In this document: positions 1 through 11,554 of the stretch, piece by piece | How the letters are laid out: each line of letters opens with the position of its first letter | How positions within the stretch are numbered: the first letter of the stretch is position 1 | NCBI GenBank assembly: GCA_013180625.2 | Contig: SNVD02004672.1 | Span: 124,001-188,000 of the forward strand | Direction of reading: 5' to 3' | DNA from: Boswellia sacra | Taxonomy: Eukaryota > Streptophyta > Magnoliopsida > Sapindales > Burseraceae | DNA length: 64,000 bases | The notes under the pieces: generated by a model | What the model was told of the DNA's origin: nothing | Seen by the model: the letters and a program-made list of their open reading frames with translations, nothing else | Database searches by the model: none | Position numbers and translations under genes: made by a program

Positions 1-1149
1 GAGAAAATTTTTTCGCTTGTGCAAGTTAAGTTTGCATTTGAGCACTTTGTTGATTTGTAAGCCTCAGTTGCTCTTAGATAGCCTCCACCTCTTATTATCA
101 TGACCTTCTTCCCTTCACTGTTCTTGACCCTTCTTTGTCACTATAGAAATCTTCAATGGCGACATTCCCTTCTTGTGGGTTGTTCATGGCGATATATATG
201 GCTTTTGGTCAGAATCCCCACAGACGATGTCAATTGTTGATGCCGAAAATCGATCGACCTCCAACTCATCAGTAAAATTTATATTTGTTATGGAAGATCT
301 GACTCAATCGGAAGGGAAATTGAGGAATATGTGGAGAATGAGGGGAAAGCAAGAAATTTTGGGTCATGTGTTTAGCAAGATGGCTATTGTATTTTGGTCA
401 ACCAAGGCTTCAGTGGTTTAAATGATCTGCACATAAAGAGAAAACAAAGGGTCAGAGGCATCGATAATGCCAACGATAATCTTCCTACGCTCAAGTCAGA
501 GATTAAATATGGAGTGAAAATATCTGGTCCCCGTTCCCCCCACCCCCCCCCCCCCAAACACACACATACACACACACACACCAAAAAACCTTGGCTTGAA
601 GTAAAGGAGCCTATTTATAAGAGTAACTTTTGTATAGGTGTTGCCATGGTGTAGGAGTGACATCTCATTGCATGCAAAGAAGCTAGTGATGACAACTGGA
701 GCCATGGAGACACTTGGAGGATAAGGATCTCATTCGAGAGACACTTGGAGAGAAGTTTCTATAGAGTCTTGTGCCTCTAATATTTTACTAGTTTTTATGG
801 AACTTGGGAGATAATCATTAAACTTGGGAGGAGCAGCTCTTATTAAGTACTTTTTCTGACATTGACCGCTATCATTTAGGAACTTGTGCCATGCAATATC
901 TTTGGTGGTGAAATTAGAGGTTGTACCCTTTGTCGACCAAGCAAGGCGTTTTTTATATAATTATCTAGTCAACCAAAAATTTTCAATAATAAGAGTAATG
1001 ACGAAAACTTTGTCAACCAAATCCATAATGAAGGATCCACTATCCAATGAGTCATATTGCCATGTAAGATAAAAGACCCATCTATTTCAATTAAAGTATT
1101 AGAAAAAATTATATCTCTTGATGACGTGGCTTGTAAAATTAATCTCATT
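1..1149. other. Spacer without recognisable gene
   Basis: I see no convincing coding region here. Several short open frames exist, but none resembles a family I know and none has splice-like context. The only marked structure is the C-run and CA repeat near 536-581. The stretch may hold old repeat DNA. Confidence 0.5.
536..581. repeat. Poly-C run followed by CA microsatellite
   Basis: A cytosine-rich run (536-555) is followed directly by alternating CA with one TA interruption (557-581). This is a simple-sequence repeat. Short frames read through it encode only Pro or His/Thr runs and are not genes. Confidence 0.9.
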
Positions 1150-1565
1150 GATTATCCTAATTTTTCATCCAACAATGACCATTGTTGAAAACCAAAAAAA
1201 AAAAAAAACTTGTGCTCTTTAAGCACCCTTTAGTCTAGGTTATCCATTTACTACCAAAACCCTTCGCACACAAGATAAAATCCAAAAAATCATAATCCAT
1301 GTCATCATAGACTTTGGCAAAGTCGATCTTATACAAGATTCCTTCTTTTTTCTTCTTTCTAATTCTTCAACCACCTCATTAGTAATTAAAACTGCGTCAA
1401 GAATTTGTCTCCCTTTTACAAAAGCTTCTTTAACAGCTGCAATGGTATCTCGCAAGATCTCTCTTACTCTTGAAGAAAGAACTTTGCTCACCACCTTGTA
1501 AAGACTAGAGACTAGGCTAATAGGTTAAAAATCATTGATCTTCAAGGGGTTAGTTTTTTTGGTTG
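1150..1565 (-). pseudogene. LINE reverse transcriptase fragment
   Basis: On the minus strand the reading contains the LINE (non-LTR retrotransposon) signatures 'PISLVSSLYKVVSKVLSSR' and 'AFVKGRQILDAVLITNEVV', then a degraded 'KIDFAKVYDDMDYDFL' block. These are the fingers and early palm of the reverse transcriptase. Only about 130 residues of a protein normally over 1,000 residues remain. Frame changes and a stop lie in the PISLV block, and an A-run (1193-1208 on the plus strand) interrupts the far end. The catalytic YADD block and the endonuclease are absent. It is a dead fragment lying 50 bp outside the left LTR of the copia element, and the sequence beyond the right LTR does not continue it. 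The family call is firm; the clade is not determined. Confidence 0.8.
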
Positions 1566-1615
1566 AAAGTGTACAGAGGCAAAATGCAGATGAACTGCTC
1601 GCAGGCAATGGTGGG

Positions 1616-2434
1616 TGTTGGTGTTAACGTAAAACATGTGACATGCACATGTTCAAATTTTGGTTAACTTGTGATAAAAGTTAAGAAAAAGTACTTTATT
1701 CCTATTTTACTGTTTCTAGATAATTATTATAAGAAGTATTTTGATTCACATTAAATATCTCCCTTGATCAGGATAATATTTCTTGTATCCTAATCAAAAT
1801 AGGAAGATAGTTAATATATCCTTATTACTTTAGGAGATTAACTACAAAACATTTCCTATTTTGTTTTATCCTAATCCTAATTTGATCTTGATTGAGATCT
1901 TTACAGGACTTTTAGGAAGATTGTATCAAGACCTCTCAATATATATTGATGTATAATAAGTCGGTAGCAGCAATTGAGTGAGAGAGTCTTTTTGCGCAAG
2001 AGAGGTTCTTGATTATTGATCACGACATTCCATGACTTCGTAAGAGACAAACTTTGACGCAAAGGAATGTCTTTATATCTTTGATTCATTGAGTCTTTGT
2101 TTTCATGTATGAGAGTTAAAATCGTACATGAGTTGTTGATCAAGTCTGAGTGAGTTAGTAGACACTTAGGGAAACTTGAGGGTTGAGCAGTGTCACTAGT
2201 GTTTAAGATCTTTGCGAAGATCTTGTTTGTCAAAGATTAGGTCTGTGTGTGAGAGTGAGTCAGCACTGTAAAAGGTCATAAAGATTGTACAAACAAGAGC
2301 ATAGTGAATTGCAGCTCTATAACTGTCCGTGAACGTAGGTTTTTATAACCGAACCACGTAAAAATCCTCCTGTTTTGATTTACATTACAATTGATTGTGT
2401 TGTTATTTGTAACTGCATATCTCCAGAACTTTCA
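1616..2434 (+). repeat. Left LTR of the copia element (819 bp)
   Basis: The LTR starts TGTTGGTGTTAACG and ends CTTTCA. It matches 10649-11549 over its whole length except for an 82-bp segment present only in the right LTR (about 11218-11300). The 5-bp GTGGG before it is repeated after the right LTR. Promoter and polyadenylation signals should lie here, but I did not fix them. Confidence 0.93.
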
Positions 2435-2436
2435 AT

Positions 2437-2448
2437 TGGTATCAAAGC
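2437..2448 (+). promoter_or_regulatory. Primer binding site, tRNA-Met type
   Basis: TGGTATCAAAGC begins two bases after the left LTR. It differs by one base from the usual plant initiator-Met complement TGGTATCAGAGC. It would prime minus-strand DNA synthesis. Confidence 0.85.
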
Positions 2449-2497
2449 GGGTTCACTGATAGACAAGTGAAGAAAACGATCAAGTTGATCTGGAAGG

Positions 2498-3480
2498 ATG
2501 GAGTTTATTCGCAATAGAGGATCTGGAACGCAACCACCTATTCTCGATGACAGTAATTACCCCTATTGGAGGGTAAGAATAATGATGTATATAAGTCTTT
2601 TGGACGAGTGTACTTAAGGGATGGACACCGCCAACAAAGCTGAATGCCTTCGGTAATGCCGAACCAAAACCAAAGGACGAATAGTCTGATAAAGAATACC
2701 GACGATCCAGTTGAAACTCCAAGGCTCTTAATTCAATCTTTGCTGCAGTAGACTTAAACAACTTCGGACAGATTTCTAGATGCAATGTAGCCGAAGAAGC
2801 ATGGGACATAATTGAGGTAAAACATGAAGGCACTGTATCTGTTAAAAGATCTAAACTAATGAGGTTGAATTCTCAATTTGAAATTCTGATAATGCATGAG
2901 GATGAATCAATTTTCGATTTTTACTCTAAGATATGTCACATTATAAACTCAGCATACATGCTTGACAAAAATTTTACCGATGCAGAAGTTGTTAGTAAAA
3001 TAATTAGGTTTGTCCCAGACAAATTTCAACCTAAAATTTCAGCTCTTGAAGAAGTTAAAAACACTGATGAAATGAGAGTTGATAAACTGATTGGCATTCT
3101 CCAAAACTTTGAAATAAATCAAAGTACTCGAAAACAAAAAGGTAAAAGCATTGTATTTAATGTGAAAGCTGAAAAATCTGATGATGAATGTAGTGATGAG
3201 CTTGATGAAACTGATTCTAAACAAATTATTTTTCTAACAAAAAATTATGTCAAGTTCATGAAAAGAAATTTCAGGAAAAAGAATCAAGGAAAGCCATCAA
3301 ACTCAATGGAAGAAAAGTTCAGAAAATTCAGCAAGGAGAATGATAAAAAGAAACCGAAACAACCTGAAAAGAAAAGGCAGATTTAGTGTTAGGAATGCTC
3401 TGGTTATGGGCATATTCAATCTAAATGTGCTAATCTCAAGAAGAAAAACAAAGGGCTGACAGTAACCTAGAGTGATGACT
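2498..3480 (+). pseudogene. copia gag (capsid-like) with first zinc knuckle, broken
   Basis: The likely start is the ATG at 2498, 50 bp after the primer site. It opens with a copia Gag pattern (PPILDDSNYPYWRVR). The frame breaks near 2614, with further breaks to about 2830. It is then open from 2859 to 3386 with a typical UBN2-like Gag helical region (MHEDESIFDFYSKICHIINS) and a lysine-rich tail. A CCHC zinc knuckle (ECSGYGHIQSKC) follows at 3387-3428, but a TAG sits inside it at 3390. Gag would form the particle and bind RNA in the cytoplasm. This copy cannot make an intact protein. Confidence 0.85.
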
Positions 3481-3509
3481 CAGAATCGGAGTCAGAAGAC
3501 CAAGATTGT

Positions 3510-4424
3510 ATGAGCAATTTTGTTGCATTTACAACATCTGTAGTAGATAAAGGAAAGGCTATTATGTCAGACATAACAAAAGACTGTCAAGACAATGTTA
3601 ATCATTCAGATGAAGAAGATGGACCAGAATATTATGAAGAATTGCAAGAAACATACAATGCACTCTATGGTGAATGGCTGAGCCAGAAAGAAGAAATCAA
3701 CACCTTGAAGCGAGAGATTGAAGTTCTGAAATGTGAAAAAGCTTATGCTGAAAATCACATCACTGAACTTGAGACTGTTTTGATAGACAAAACAACATAT
3801 ATTAAGAAAATCACAACAGAACTGGCTGATAGCAAGAGGTGTGTTGATCAGCTCAAAATTGGAGCAGCCAAACTTGATCAAGTTTTGAACCTTGGAAGAG
3901 ACAACTCCAACAAACATGGATTGGGGTACACAGAAGGAAATGTTGCATCTTCATCAAAAACAGTCTTTGTGAAAGCTTCAACATCAGGTAAGAGTTTTAA
4001 ACCTAACTCGTTAAAGTCAAGTCCTAATTCCAAGAGCAGTGAAACGTATGTTTCTCCACTGAGTTCTTTCAGATCTAGCCCTGAAAAGGTAAGGAAATTC
4101 ATTCCTATTTGTTATTTTTTTGGTAAAAAGGGACATATTAGGCCTAGATGCTTTAAATTATTGAATATTTTGCATAAAAGATCAAAACAATTTAAACTGT
4201 TACCAAAACCGAAACAGCAGTGGATTAAGAAAGACAAAACAATATGTCATGTTGACCTTACTACACTTAATCATGCATCTAATGATTTGTGGTATTTTGA
4301 CAGCGGTTGTTCCAGGCACATGACTAAAAATAAATTGTTTCTAACAGATTTTAAAGCATGCAGGGATGGAAATGTCACCTTTAGAGATGGAGCAACAAGG
4401 AAGATCATTGGTAAAGGGCTTTGA
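3510..4424 (+). pseudogene. copia gag-pol: coiled-coil linker, second knuckle and protease
   Basis: An open frame of 304 residues lies in the same frame as the first zinc knuckle. Residues about 30-120 are acidic and coiled-coil-like. A second knuckle (CYFFGKKGHIRPRC, about residue 200) has Phe in place of its second Cys. Near the end, WYFDSGCSRHMTKN is the pepsin-like protease active site (D-S-G). The frame ends just after the protease motif, where a shift of one base leads into the integrase frame at about 4421. The second knuckle is typical of Sirevirus Gag-Pol. The lost cysteine suggests this knuckle no longer binds zinc. Confidence 0.85.
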
Positions 4425-5704
4425 ATGTCAAAGGCCTACCCAATTTTAGAAATGTCCTTTTAGTGGAAGACTTGAAAGCTAATCTTATAAGCATTAGTCA
4501 GATTTGTGATGAAAAATATACTGTTAACTTCACACAAAACAAATGCATGGTCTTAGATAATTTTGGTGAATGCATTCTAGAAGGTAATAGATCTTTGGAT
4601 AATTGTCATCTAGTAGAAATTGCATTTCATGCTAGGATTTCGGATTTAGAATTGTGGCATCAAAAATTAGGACACTTAAATTACAAAGACTTGGTTAAAT
4701 TAACTAAGATAGGTGCTGTAAGAGGAGTTCCTAAACTTGATGACAAAATTGATAAAATTTGTAAACCATGTCAAATGGGAAAACAAATCAGAAGTTCACA
4801 CAAATCAAATCCACATCTTAGCACTTCTAAGATACTTGATTTGCTTCATATGGATCTTATGGATCCTATGCAAATTGAAAGCATTACAGGTAAGAGATAT
4901 ATATTTGTTTGTGTAGATGATTTTTCTAGATATACTTGGGTTGATTTCATTAAAGAAAAATTTGACACTTTTGATGCTTTCAGGAACCTTTGTGTTAAGC
5001 TTGAAAATGAGCAAAATAGGAATATAGGAAGAATTGTGAGAATAAGAAGTGATCATGGCAAGGAGTTTGAAAATATTAGCTATGCTGATTTTTGTAAATA
5101 TCATGAAATTGATCATGAATTTTCAGCTCCTAAAACCCTTGAACAGAATGGCATTGTGAAGAGGAAGAATAGAACTCTTCAAGAGATGACAAGAGTAATG
5201 CTCAATAGCAAGAAGTTGATAAAAAGACTATGGGCTGAAGCAATAAGCACTGCTTGTTATATTTCAAATAGAGTTTTTCTTTGACCTGGCACTAACCAGA
5301 CACCTTATGAAATTTTGAAAGGAAGAAAACCTAATTTGAAATATTTTCATGTCTTTGATTGCAGGTGTTACATCTTAAACGACAGAGAACTGTTAGGAAA
5401 ATTAGATCCAAGGAGTGATGAAGGAGTCTTTGTGGGATATGCATAAAATAGCAAAGTTTTTCGAGTTTACAATCTGAGAACTGAGGCAGTCATGGAATCT
5501 GCAAATGTAGTATTTGATGACCTTGATGATTATGCAAAATACTCACAAGAGGAAAGCATAACCAGCTTCACAGAAGATGCAGAAAAATCAAATCCAGACA
5601 ACAATAAAAAGGAAGATGCTGTTATAAAGGAGGAAACAGTTTTTGTTACGCCAGACATAACAGTAACATCTGACAACTTAGATTTGAACAAAAATTCAAT
5701 TTAG
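4421..5704 (+). pseudogene. copia integrase, catalytic Glu replaced by Lys
   Basis: The HHCC zinc region is visible (LWHQKLGHLNY, then CKPCQMGK). It is followed by the core with the first Asp in LHMDLMDPM and the second in RIRSDHGKEF. The third catalytic residue, normally Glu in the family motif NGVVERKNR, is Lys here (NGIVKRKNR, codon AAG at 5159-5161). A TGA at 5282 stands where copia integrases read Arg in the FLRPGT block, a change expected from CGA. A TAA interrupts the GYA block near 5442. The C-terminal acidic linker continues to 5704. Integrase inserts the cDNA into host DNA; this copy is inactive by both the residue change and the stops. Confidence 0.87.
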
Positions 5705-6660
5705 AATGATGATGATAGAAAAGATCCTCCCACATGGATTCAGAAGGCACATCCAACAAGTTCTATCATTGGAACACCAGATGGCATGATAAAGACTCGG
5801 AGCAAGGTAAGAAATCAGGTAAGGTTTGCATGTTATATTTCTTTAGTTGAGCCAAAAAATGTGAAAGAAGCCTTAAAAGAAGAAGTGTGGATTCAAGCTA
5901 TGCAAGATGAACTTAATCAGTTTAAGAGAAATGAAGTGTGGGAATTAGTTCTTAGGCCAAGTGGTACCAATGTCATTGGAACTAAATGGATTTTCAAAAA
6001 TAAAACTGATGAAAGTGGACAAGTAGTTAGAAATAAGGCTAGGCTAGTTGCACAAGGTTACACACAAGTTAAAGGCATAGACTTTGATGAAACCTTTGCA
6101 CTAGTAGCTAGACTTGAGTCAATCAGATGACTACTTGCAATTGCTTGTTTGCTTGATTTTAAGTTGTACCAAATGGATGTTAAAATTACATTTTTAAATG
6201 GCTATCTCAATGAAGAAGCTTTTGTTGAACAGCCTAAAGGATTTGAAGATCCTAAACATCCAGATTTTGTGTACAAATTGCACAAAGCTTTGTATGGTTT
6301 GAAACAAGATCTTAGAGCCTGGTATGAAAGGTTGACTAATTTTTTAATCAACAGATGTTATAAAAGAGGTAACAATGATAAGATATTGTTTATCAAACAT
6401 GCATCAAACTATTTTATTGTTGCTCAAATATATGTTGATGACATTGTTTTTCGGATCAACTAACAAAAGCAAAATTAATGAGTTTGTTAAGTTGATGTAG
6501 GAAGAGTTTGAGATGAGCATGGTAGAGAATTAAATTTCTTTCTTGATTGCAGGTTAGCAAATGAATGATGGAATATTCATATCTCAATCCAAAAAAGACC
6601 AAAAACTAGTAAAGAAATTTGGGCTTGAGAATGCAAAAACCAATGAAAAATCCTACCGTA
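5705..6660 (+). pseudogene. copia reverse transcriptase, broken
   Basis: The N-terminal block ([20 protein letters not shown], then GTKWIFKNK) and [12 protein letters not shown] are clear. A stop at 6128 interrupts the conserved block before [12 protein letters not shown]. The catalytic YVDD is present at about 6431-6442 (QIYVDDIVF). Just after it a one-base shift near 6450 moves the frame into FGSTN, and further stops follow at about 6497, 6530 and 6554. The enzyme would copy the RNA into DNA inside the particle. The active-site aspartates remain, but no intact protein can be made. Confidence 0.87.
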
Positions 6661-7361
6661 CTAATCTGAAACTTTCAAAGATATGCGGGAAAGAAAGTTG
6701 ATGTAAGCTATATACCAGACGCATTATGGCAGCCTACTTTACTACAGCAACAGACCAGATTTGAGCTTTAGTGTAGGACTTTATGCAAGGTTTCAAGCAA
6801 ATCCCAAAGAATCACATCTTGCAGCAGCAAAGAGAATCATCAGGTATGTACATGGAACATGTGATTATGGAATATGGTTTTCTAAAGACACAAATGATTA
6901 TCTTGCAGGGTTCAGTGATGTAGATTGGGCAGGAAATGCAGATGACAGAAAAAGTACTTCAGGAGGTTGTTTTTATCTTGGTACTAACTTGGTTTCATGG
7001 CACAGCAAGAAACAGAATTCAATTTCTTTATCAACAATACATAGCAGCAGGGAGTTGTTATACACAACTGTTGTGGATGAAACAAATGTTGAGTGATTAT
7101 GGTATTGAACAGAAGCCTATTACTGTATTTTGTGATAATACTAGTGCTACAAATATTTTCAAAAATCCTGTTCAGCATTCTAGAACAAAACACATTGATA
7201 TTAGAGACCATTTTATAAGGGAACTAGTAGAATCTAAGGTGATACACATTGAGCACATCTCCACAGATAAACAATTGGCTGACTCGTTCACTAAGGTATT
7301 GGACACAATAAGGTTTGAAAATATAAGAAAAGCCTTAGGTATCTGTCAGTTATGTGAATGA
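6661..7361 (+). pseudogene. copia RNase H, broken at the catalytic Glu block
   Basis: After a thumb remnant, the frame 6761-7096 carries SHLAAAKRIIRYVHGT and the first catalytic Asp (GFSDVDWAG). The block that normally reads STAEAEYIAA is shortened and frame-shifted near 7030-7050, which removes the expected Glu. A second frame then carries the next Asp (VFCDNTSA) and the copia-specific C-terminus (HSRTKHIDIRDHFIRE), ending at 7361. RNase H would degrade the RNA strand during cDNA synthesis. Confidence 0.87.
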
Positions 7362-8196
7362 ACACAGTATTCTGTTATGTTATTCATATTTGTAGTATCA
7401 TAAGTTTCCTTCTAAATTAGCATGTTTTGAGTTGTGATATAAAAATTGTGTGAATAATTAAATACTGGTTTAATAATGAAAATACAGAGAGGGCTACCAG
7501 TATATGATCTATGAAAGCCATCCATTGAGAGTAACTTCATTGTATCTAGGAAATATGGTGAAGTCACCCACTCAAATGGAAAAGGGCTACCTCTATACAT
7601 GTGTGAAAGCTACTGTATTATTTAGTAAATTTATATTGAGACTAACTTTTGTGTGTGTGAGAAGCATACTCAAGTTGTTCACTCAATATATTCAAAATAA
7701 GCTTTAATGTGTGAATCACTAAAACCCAAAATTATGCTGTTTAGAATGAGAAATATGATAATCCAGATATTACTGTTATGATATGGACAACTGTGTTCTG
7801 TTACGTTTTTCATAACACTGTCCTATGTGTTTATCCTAAAAATTAAGTTACTTGTGTGTCCATGTGTCAAATTTTTTGCCATGTCAGCATTGTTGAATTA
7901 AGAGGGAGAATTATTAATGGCGGGAATCCTTTTTCTATCAGTATTCCTTATTTGAATTTAATTCAAATTTGAATTGAAGTGTTTTGAAGGGAGTTATTAA
8001 ACAGTTTTTGGAAAGGAAAGTCATTAATTAATTCTTTGTTGAAAAACAAAAATTCCCCAAAAATCGGCCTAGTATATATAACAAATAGTTTACGGGCTTC
8101 TCCTGTTCATGTAATCCCTCATCCATAGTTGCTTCCCTGTCTCGCATCTCTCTGTTTCTATTCTGAAAAAATTTTTGCAGTTCAGAAACCCTAGCT
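7362..8196 (+). other. Spacer between pol and the third ORF of the copia element
   Basis: This 835-bp interval has no coding pattern that I can recognise. It contains a purine-rich AGAGGGAGA tract (about 7901) and a TATA-like run at 8073-8080. Sireviruses typically have a spacer here. Confidence 0.6.
8073..8080 (+). promoter_or_regulatory. Candidate TATA box before the env-like ORF
   Basis: TATATATA is followed about 117 bp later by the ATG of the third ORF (8197). The interval is C/T-rich like a plant 5' leader. An internal promoter would explain expression of an ORF so far from the 5' LTR, but this is inference only. Confidence 0.35.
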
Positions 8197-10046
8197 ATGG
8201 CAACTTCAAACTCGATAGCCAGTGATTCTTTTTCAAGCGGCTCTAGTCATAACAATAGTAACAGCAGTCAGTCACCTCCTACGCAACACAACCAGGCCAC
8301 CAGAGCAGTCGATCCAGCCATGAGTGAGGATGAACAAATACCAATGAAGAAGATCAAGGAGAAGATCAAGCCAAAATACAACAAATTTCTCACGGCTGCA
8401 ATCAAATAGAAATTTGAAAAGATTACTTCACAGAGAAAGCTTCAGTTGGAAAGGCCTGTGAAACTCTCGGACTTCAACTCTTATGGCATCAGTGAAATGA
8501 TTGAGTCCAATTACTGGACTCGAACGGTATCAAATTTTCTTCCTCCTGTTAAAACTTTGATTCAGGAATTCTATGCTAACATTTCAAGCACCATTGATGA
8601 TCCTAAGAGTGTTCATTATCATAAAGTCTACTGTCGGGGGAAGTTTGTGAAATTCTCCCTCAATGTCATAAACTCTTTTAAGGACATTCCAATAGGGAGC
8701 ATGCATTCTCTAGATGAAGAGTATAACATGGCCGAAATAGTCAAGGAGGTCACTGGTCGAACAGATATCGAATGGAAACCAAGAGATGGTCTTGAACAAA
8801 AATATCTTAGAAAGAAATACCGAGTGTTACACAAAATTGCCCAATTTAATTGGTTCCTTCTTCCCATCAAAATCAGGTTCGGGAAGATAGAATGAAACTC
8901 CTCTTTTGTTTAGGAACTAATAGGCTAGTAAATTTTGGATTGTTAGCATATAGAACAATTGTTCAAATTGGTTCCTATCACTCGGATTACTATCTGCTTG
9001 TGTTCCCCTATTTAATACAAGGCATTCTTGCTCAGAACAACATTCCTGTGAGCTCTAGTGAACAAACTGAAGTTCTGTCTAAGTCTATTACCAAGGGATT
9101 CCTTCAACGATTGCATGATCAAACTGATCTGCCTGCACCTGAACCTAAACCCACAAGAGTCAGGAAAAATCAATCGAAATTTGTTGAAGAAAAACTTGAA
9201 TTGATCAATTCTACTTTGACAGATATTTTACAGGAACTAAAAGACATCAAACATAAGCAATCTGTGTTGGAAGCCCAGTTTCTTGGACAGTCTCAGTCCA
9301 TAGCACCACACTCTATGGCACCTAAACCTGAACATGTAATTCCAGAAACACCAGCTGCTGACATTCTAGAAGCCACTGAACCACAACTTGAGAAAACAGC
9401 TCCAAGTCCATCAAGTCCAGCTGCACAGCCTGCTGTTAAGAAAGACAAAACAGCAGCACAGAAGCCAAAAGAAAAATCAAACGAGGCTTCTGTCAAGGGA
9501 AATATCCGAAAGGGAAAGAAGAAATTGAAAATGGTAAAGAAATCATCTGATCAGAAGAAGCAGAAACCAGAAAAATCAGCTCCCACTTTGCAAGATGAAT
9601 CTGATTCAGATGAACCAACAAAAACAGATTCCGGAATGAAACAGCCTTCACCACTTGCTGAGAAAGAATCCCTGGATATTCCTGAACCTGCAGCAGCTGA
9701 AGAAGAACCTTATCCACCATCACCCCCTCTTCCAGCACCTACGTCACCAGTTCCATCTTCCCAACTGCCTGCTCAACCCACTGAAACAAGTGCAGAAAGA
9801 ATCGAAAGGGAGATACGCAGAGTAGTTGCTGCAGTTAATGCCACTTCCTCGGATACAACTAAAGTTCCTTCAACACCAGCTCCTTCTGCACCAACAGCAC
9901 CAGTTGCAACTCCTACCGAACAAGATCCATCTGATCAGCCAACCTCTACCCCTATGTGTCAGTTTAAACATGTGGCTTACAAATCTGTCAAACGTCCTGG
10001 CAATTCTCCCTCACCACCTGTCAGAAAGTCTTCCAGACTTGGTTAG
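8197..10046 (+). pseudogene. Sirevirus third ORF ('env-like' position) with putative plant transposon domain
   Basis: The frame starts at the ATG at 8197 with a Ser/Asn-rich N-terminus. It is stopped by TAG at 8407, continues in the same frame to about 8880, then shifts one frame and runs to TAG at 10044. About residues 85-290 (RPVKLSDFNSYGI, LIQEFYANI, CRGKFVKFSLNVINS) resemble the 'putative plant transposon protein' domain (Transposase_32-like) found in many plant elements. The rest is Lys-, Pro- and Ala-rich and ends KSSRLG. A short coiled-coil-like helix (about 9187-9280) follows the domain. I see no signal peptide or clear membrane anchor, so 'envelope' describes only its position. Its function is unknown. 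Confidence 0.75.
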
Positions 10047-10634
10047 ATTTTGGCCCCTTGTGCTGAAATCAAGGGGGAGAAGATCACATCAAGGAAGAGA
10101 ATTCAACTTGGCTGGCTTTCTATAGCTTTATATTTGCTCTGCACTCTGAACTACTTATTTTTATTCTGTCTGTTCTGAACTACTTTCATTTGCTGACATT
10201 TTTTTTTCTTATTCTCTCTGATTACTAATTTTGTTTTTGTGTTACTTGTTTCTCAAAAGGAATAAGTAAGAAGTGAGGGGGAGAATGACTTATCTTTTAT
10301 ATGTTGTGTGCACTTGAATGGTTTGCTGCATTGTGATAATCTGCATTAGTAAATTAACTGAATATTGTAGATGATTTTGAGTGCAGCTGAGTTTAATATA
10401 TATATATTTTCATTTGTCCTACAGACTTTAAGTGTACGAGTGAAACTTCACTTTGTACTCTATTCAGTCATATATCTTGTGACAGTGTGCTGTTATGTGA
10501 GTCACAATAGTTTTCTGATTATTTATTTGAATGAGATATTTGTCGGTCTTATGATTCTTGATACCTTTCAGTGATACATAACTGATCATGTGTTGTTCTT
10601 AGAAACAGTTAAAGTGTTTTCATCACAAGTTACC
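10047..10634 (+). other. 3' non-coding region of the copia element
   Basis: Between the third ORF and the right LTR are purine tracts AAGGGGGAGA (about 10062) and GAGGGGGAGA (about 10274), embedded in T-rich sequence. Multiple polypurine tracts here are characteristic of Sireviruses. No coding potential is supported. Confidence 0.6.
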
Positions 10635-10646
10635 AAAAAGGGGGAG
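10635..10646 (+). promoter_or_regulatory. Polypurine tract for plus-strand priming
   Basis: AAAAAGGGGGAG lies two bases before the right LTR. It is the expected primer for plus-strand DNA synthesis. Confidence 0.85.
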
Positions 10647-10648
10647 AC

Positions 10649-11549
10649 TGTTGGTGTTAACGTAAAACATGTGACATGCACATGTTCAAATTTTGGTTAA
10701 CTTGTGATAAAAGTAAGAAAAAGTATTTTATTACTATTTTACTGTTTCTAGATAATTATTATAGGAAGTATTTTGATTTACATTAAATATCTCTCTTGAT
10801 CAGGATAATATTTCTTGTATCCTAATCAAAATAGGAAAATGGTTAATATATCCTTATTACTTTAGGAGATTAACTATAAAACATTTCCTATTTTGTTTTA
10901 TCGTAATCCTAATGTGATCTTGATTGAGATCTTTATAGGACTTTTAAGAAGACTGTATCAAGACCTCTCAATATATATTGATGTATAATAAGTCGGCAGC
11001 AGTAATTGAGTGAGAGAGTCTTTTTGCACAAGAGAGGTTCTTGATTATTGATCACGGCATTCCATGACTTCGTAAAAGACAAGCTTTGACGCAAAGGAAT
11101 GTCTTTATATCTTTGATTCATTGAGTCTTTGTTTTCATGTATGAGAGTTAAAATCGTACATGAGTTGTTGATCAAGTCTAAGTGAGTTGGTAGCTACTTA
11201 GGGAAACTTGAGGGTTGAGTGTTTATATAATTCCGTATCAAACATCGGGTGTTATATATAACTTAACAGCGTTCTGTTAAGTTATCTATGACAGAGAGTG
11301 AACAGTATCACTAGTGTTTAGGATCTTTGCGAAGATCTTATTTGTCAAAGATTAGGTCTGTGTGTGAGAGTGAGTCAACACTGTAAAAGGTCTTAAAGAT
11401 TGTACAAACAAGAGTATAGTGAATTGTAGCTCTATAGCTGTTCGTGGACGTAGGTTTTTATAACCGAACCATATAAAAATCCTTCTATTTTAATTTATAT
11501 TACAATTGATTGTGTTGTTATTTGTAACTACATATCTCCTTAACTTTGA
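10649..11549 (+). repeat. Right LTR of the copia element (901 bp)
   Basis: It starts TGTTGGTGTTAACG like the left LTR and ends CTTTGA. It carries 82 bp more than the left LTR at about 11218-11300. The last base pair differs (GA instead of CA). The GTGGG target duplication follows immediately. Confidence 0.93.
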
Positions 11550-11554
11550 GTGGG

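Larger units (their letters stand above)
1611..11554 (+). mobile_element. Ty1/copia LTR retrotransposon, Sirevirus-like, decayed
   Basis: A full-length element runs from 1616 to 11549 and is flanked by the 5-bp target duplication GTGGG (1611-1615 and 11550-11554). Its order is LTR, tRNA-Met-type primer site, gag with two zinc-knuckle remnants, protease, integrase, reverse transcriptase, RNase H, an extra sense ORF after pol, polypurine tracts, LTR. Integrase before reverse transcriptase places it in Ty1/copia. The extra ORF after pol, the second knuckle and the repeated AGGGGGAG-type tracts (near 10064, 10276 and 10636) are Sirevirus features. All ORFs carry stops or frameshifts, so it cannot be autonomous. 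The two LTRs differ at about 45 positions by eye over about 815 aligned bases, mostly transitions. Confidence 0.93.

Noticed and set aside
536..581. Regular repeat, checked as a possible CRISPR or satellite array
   Set aside because: It is only a poly-C and CA microsatellite, and the window is plant nuclear DNA.
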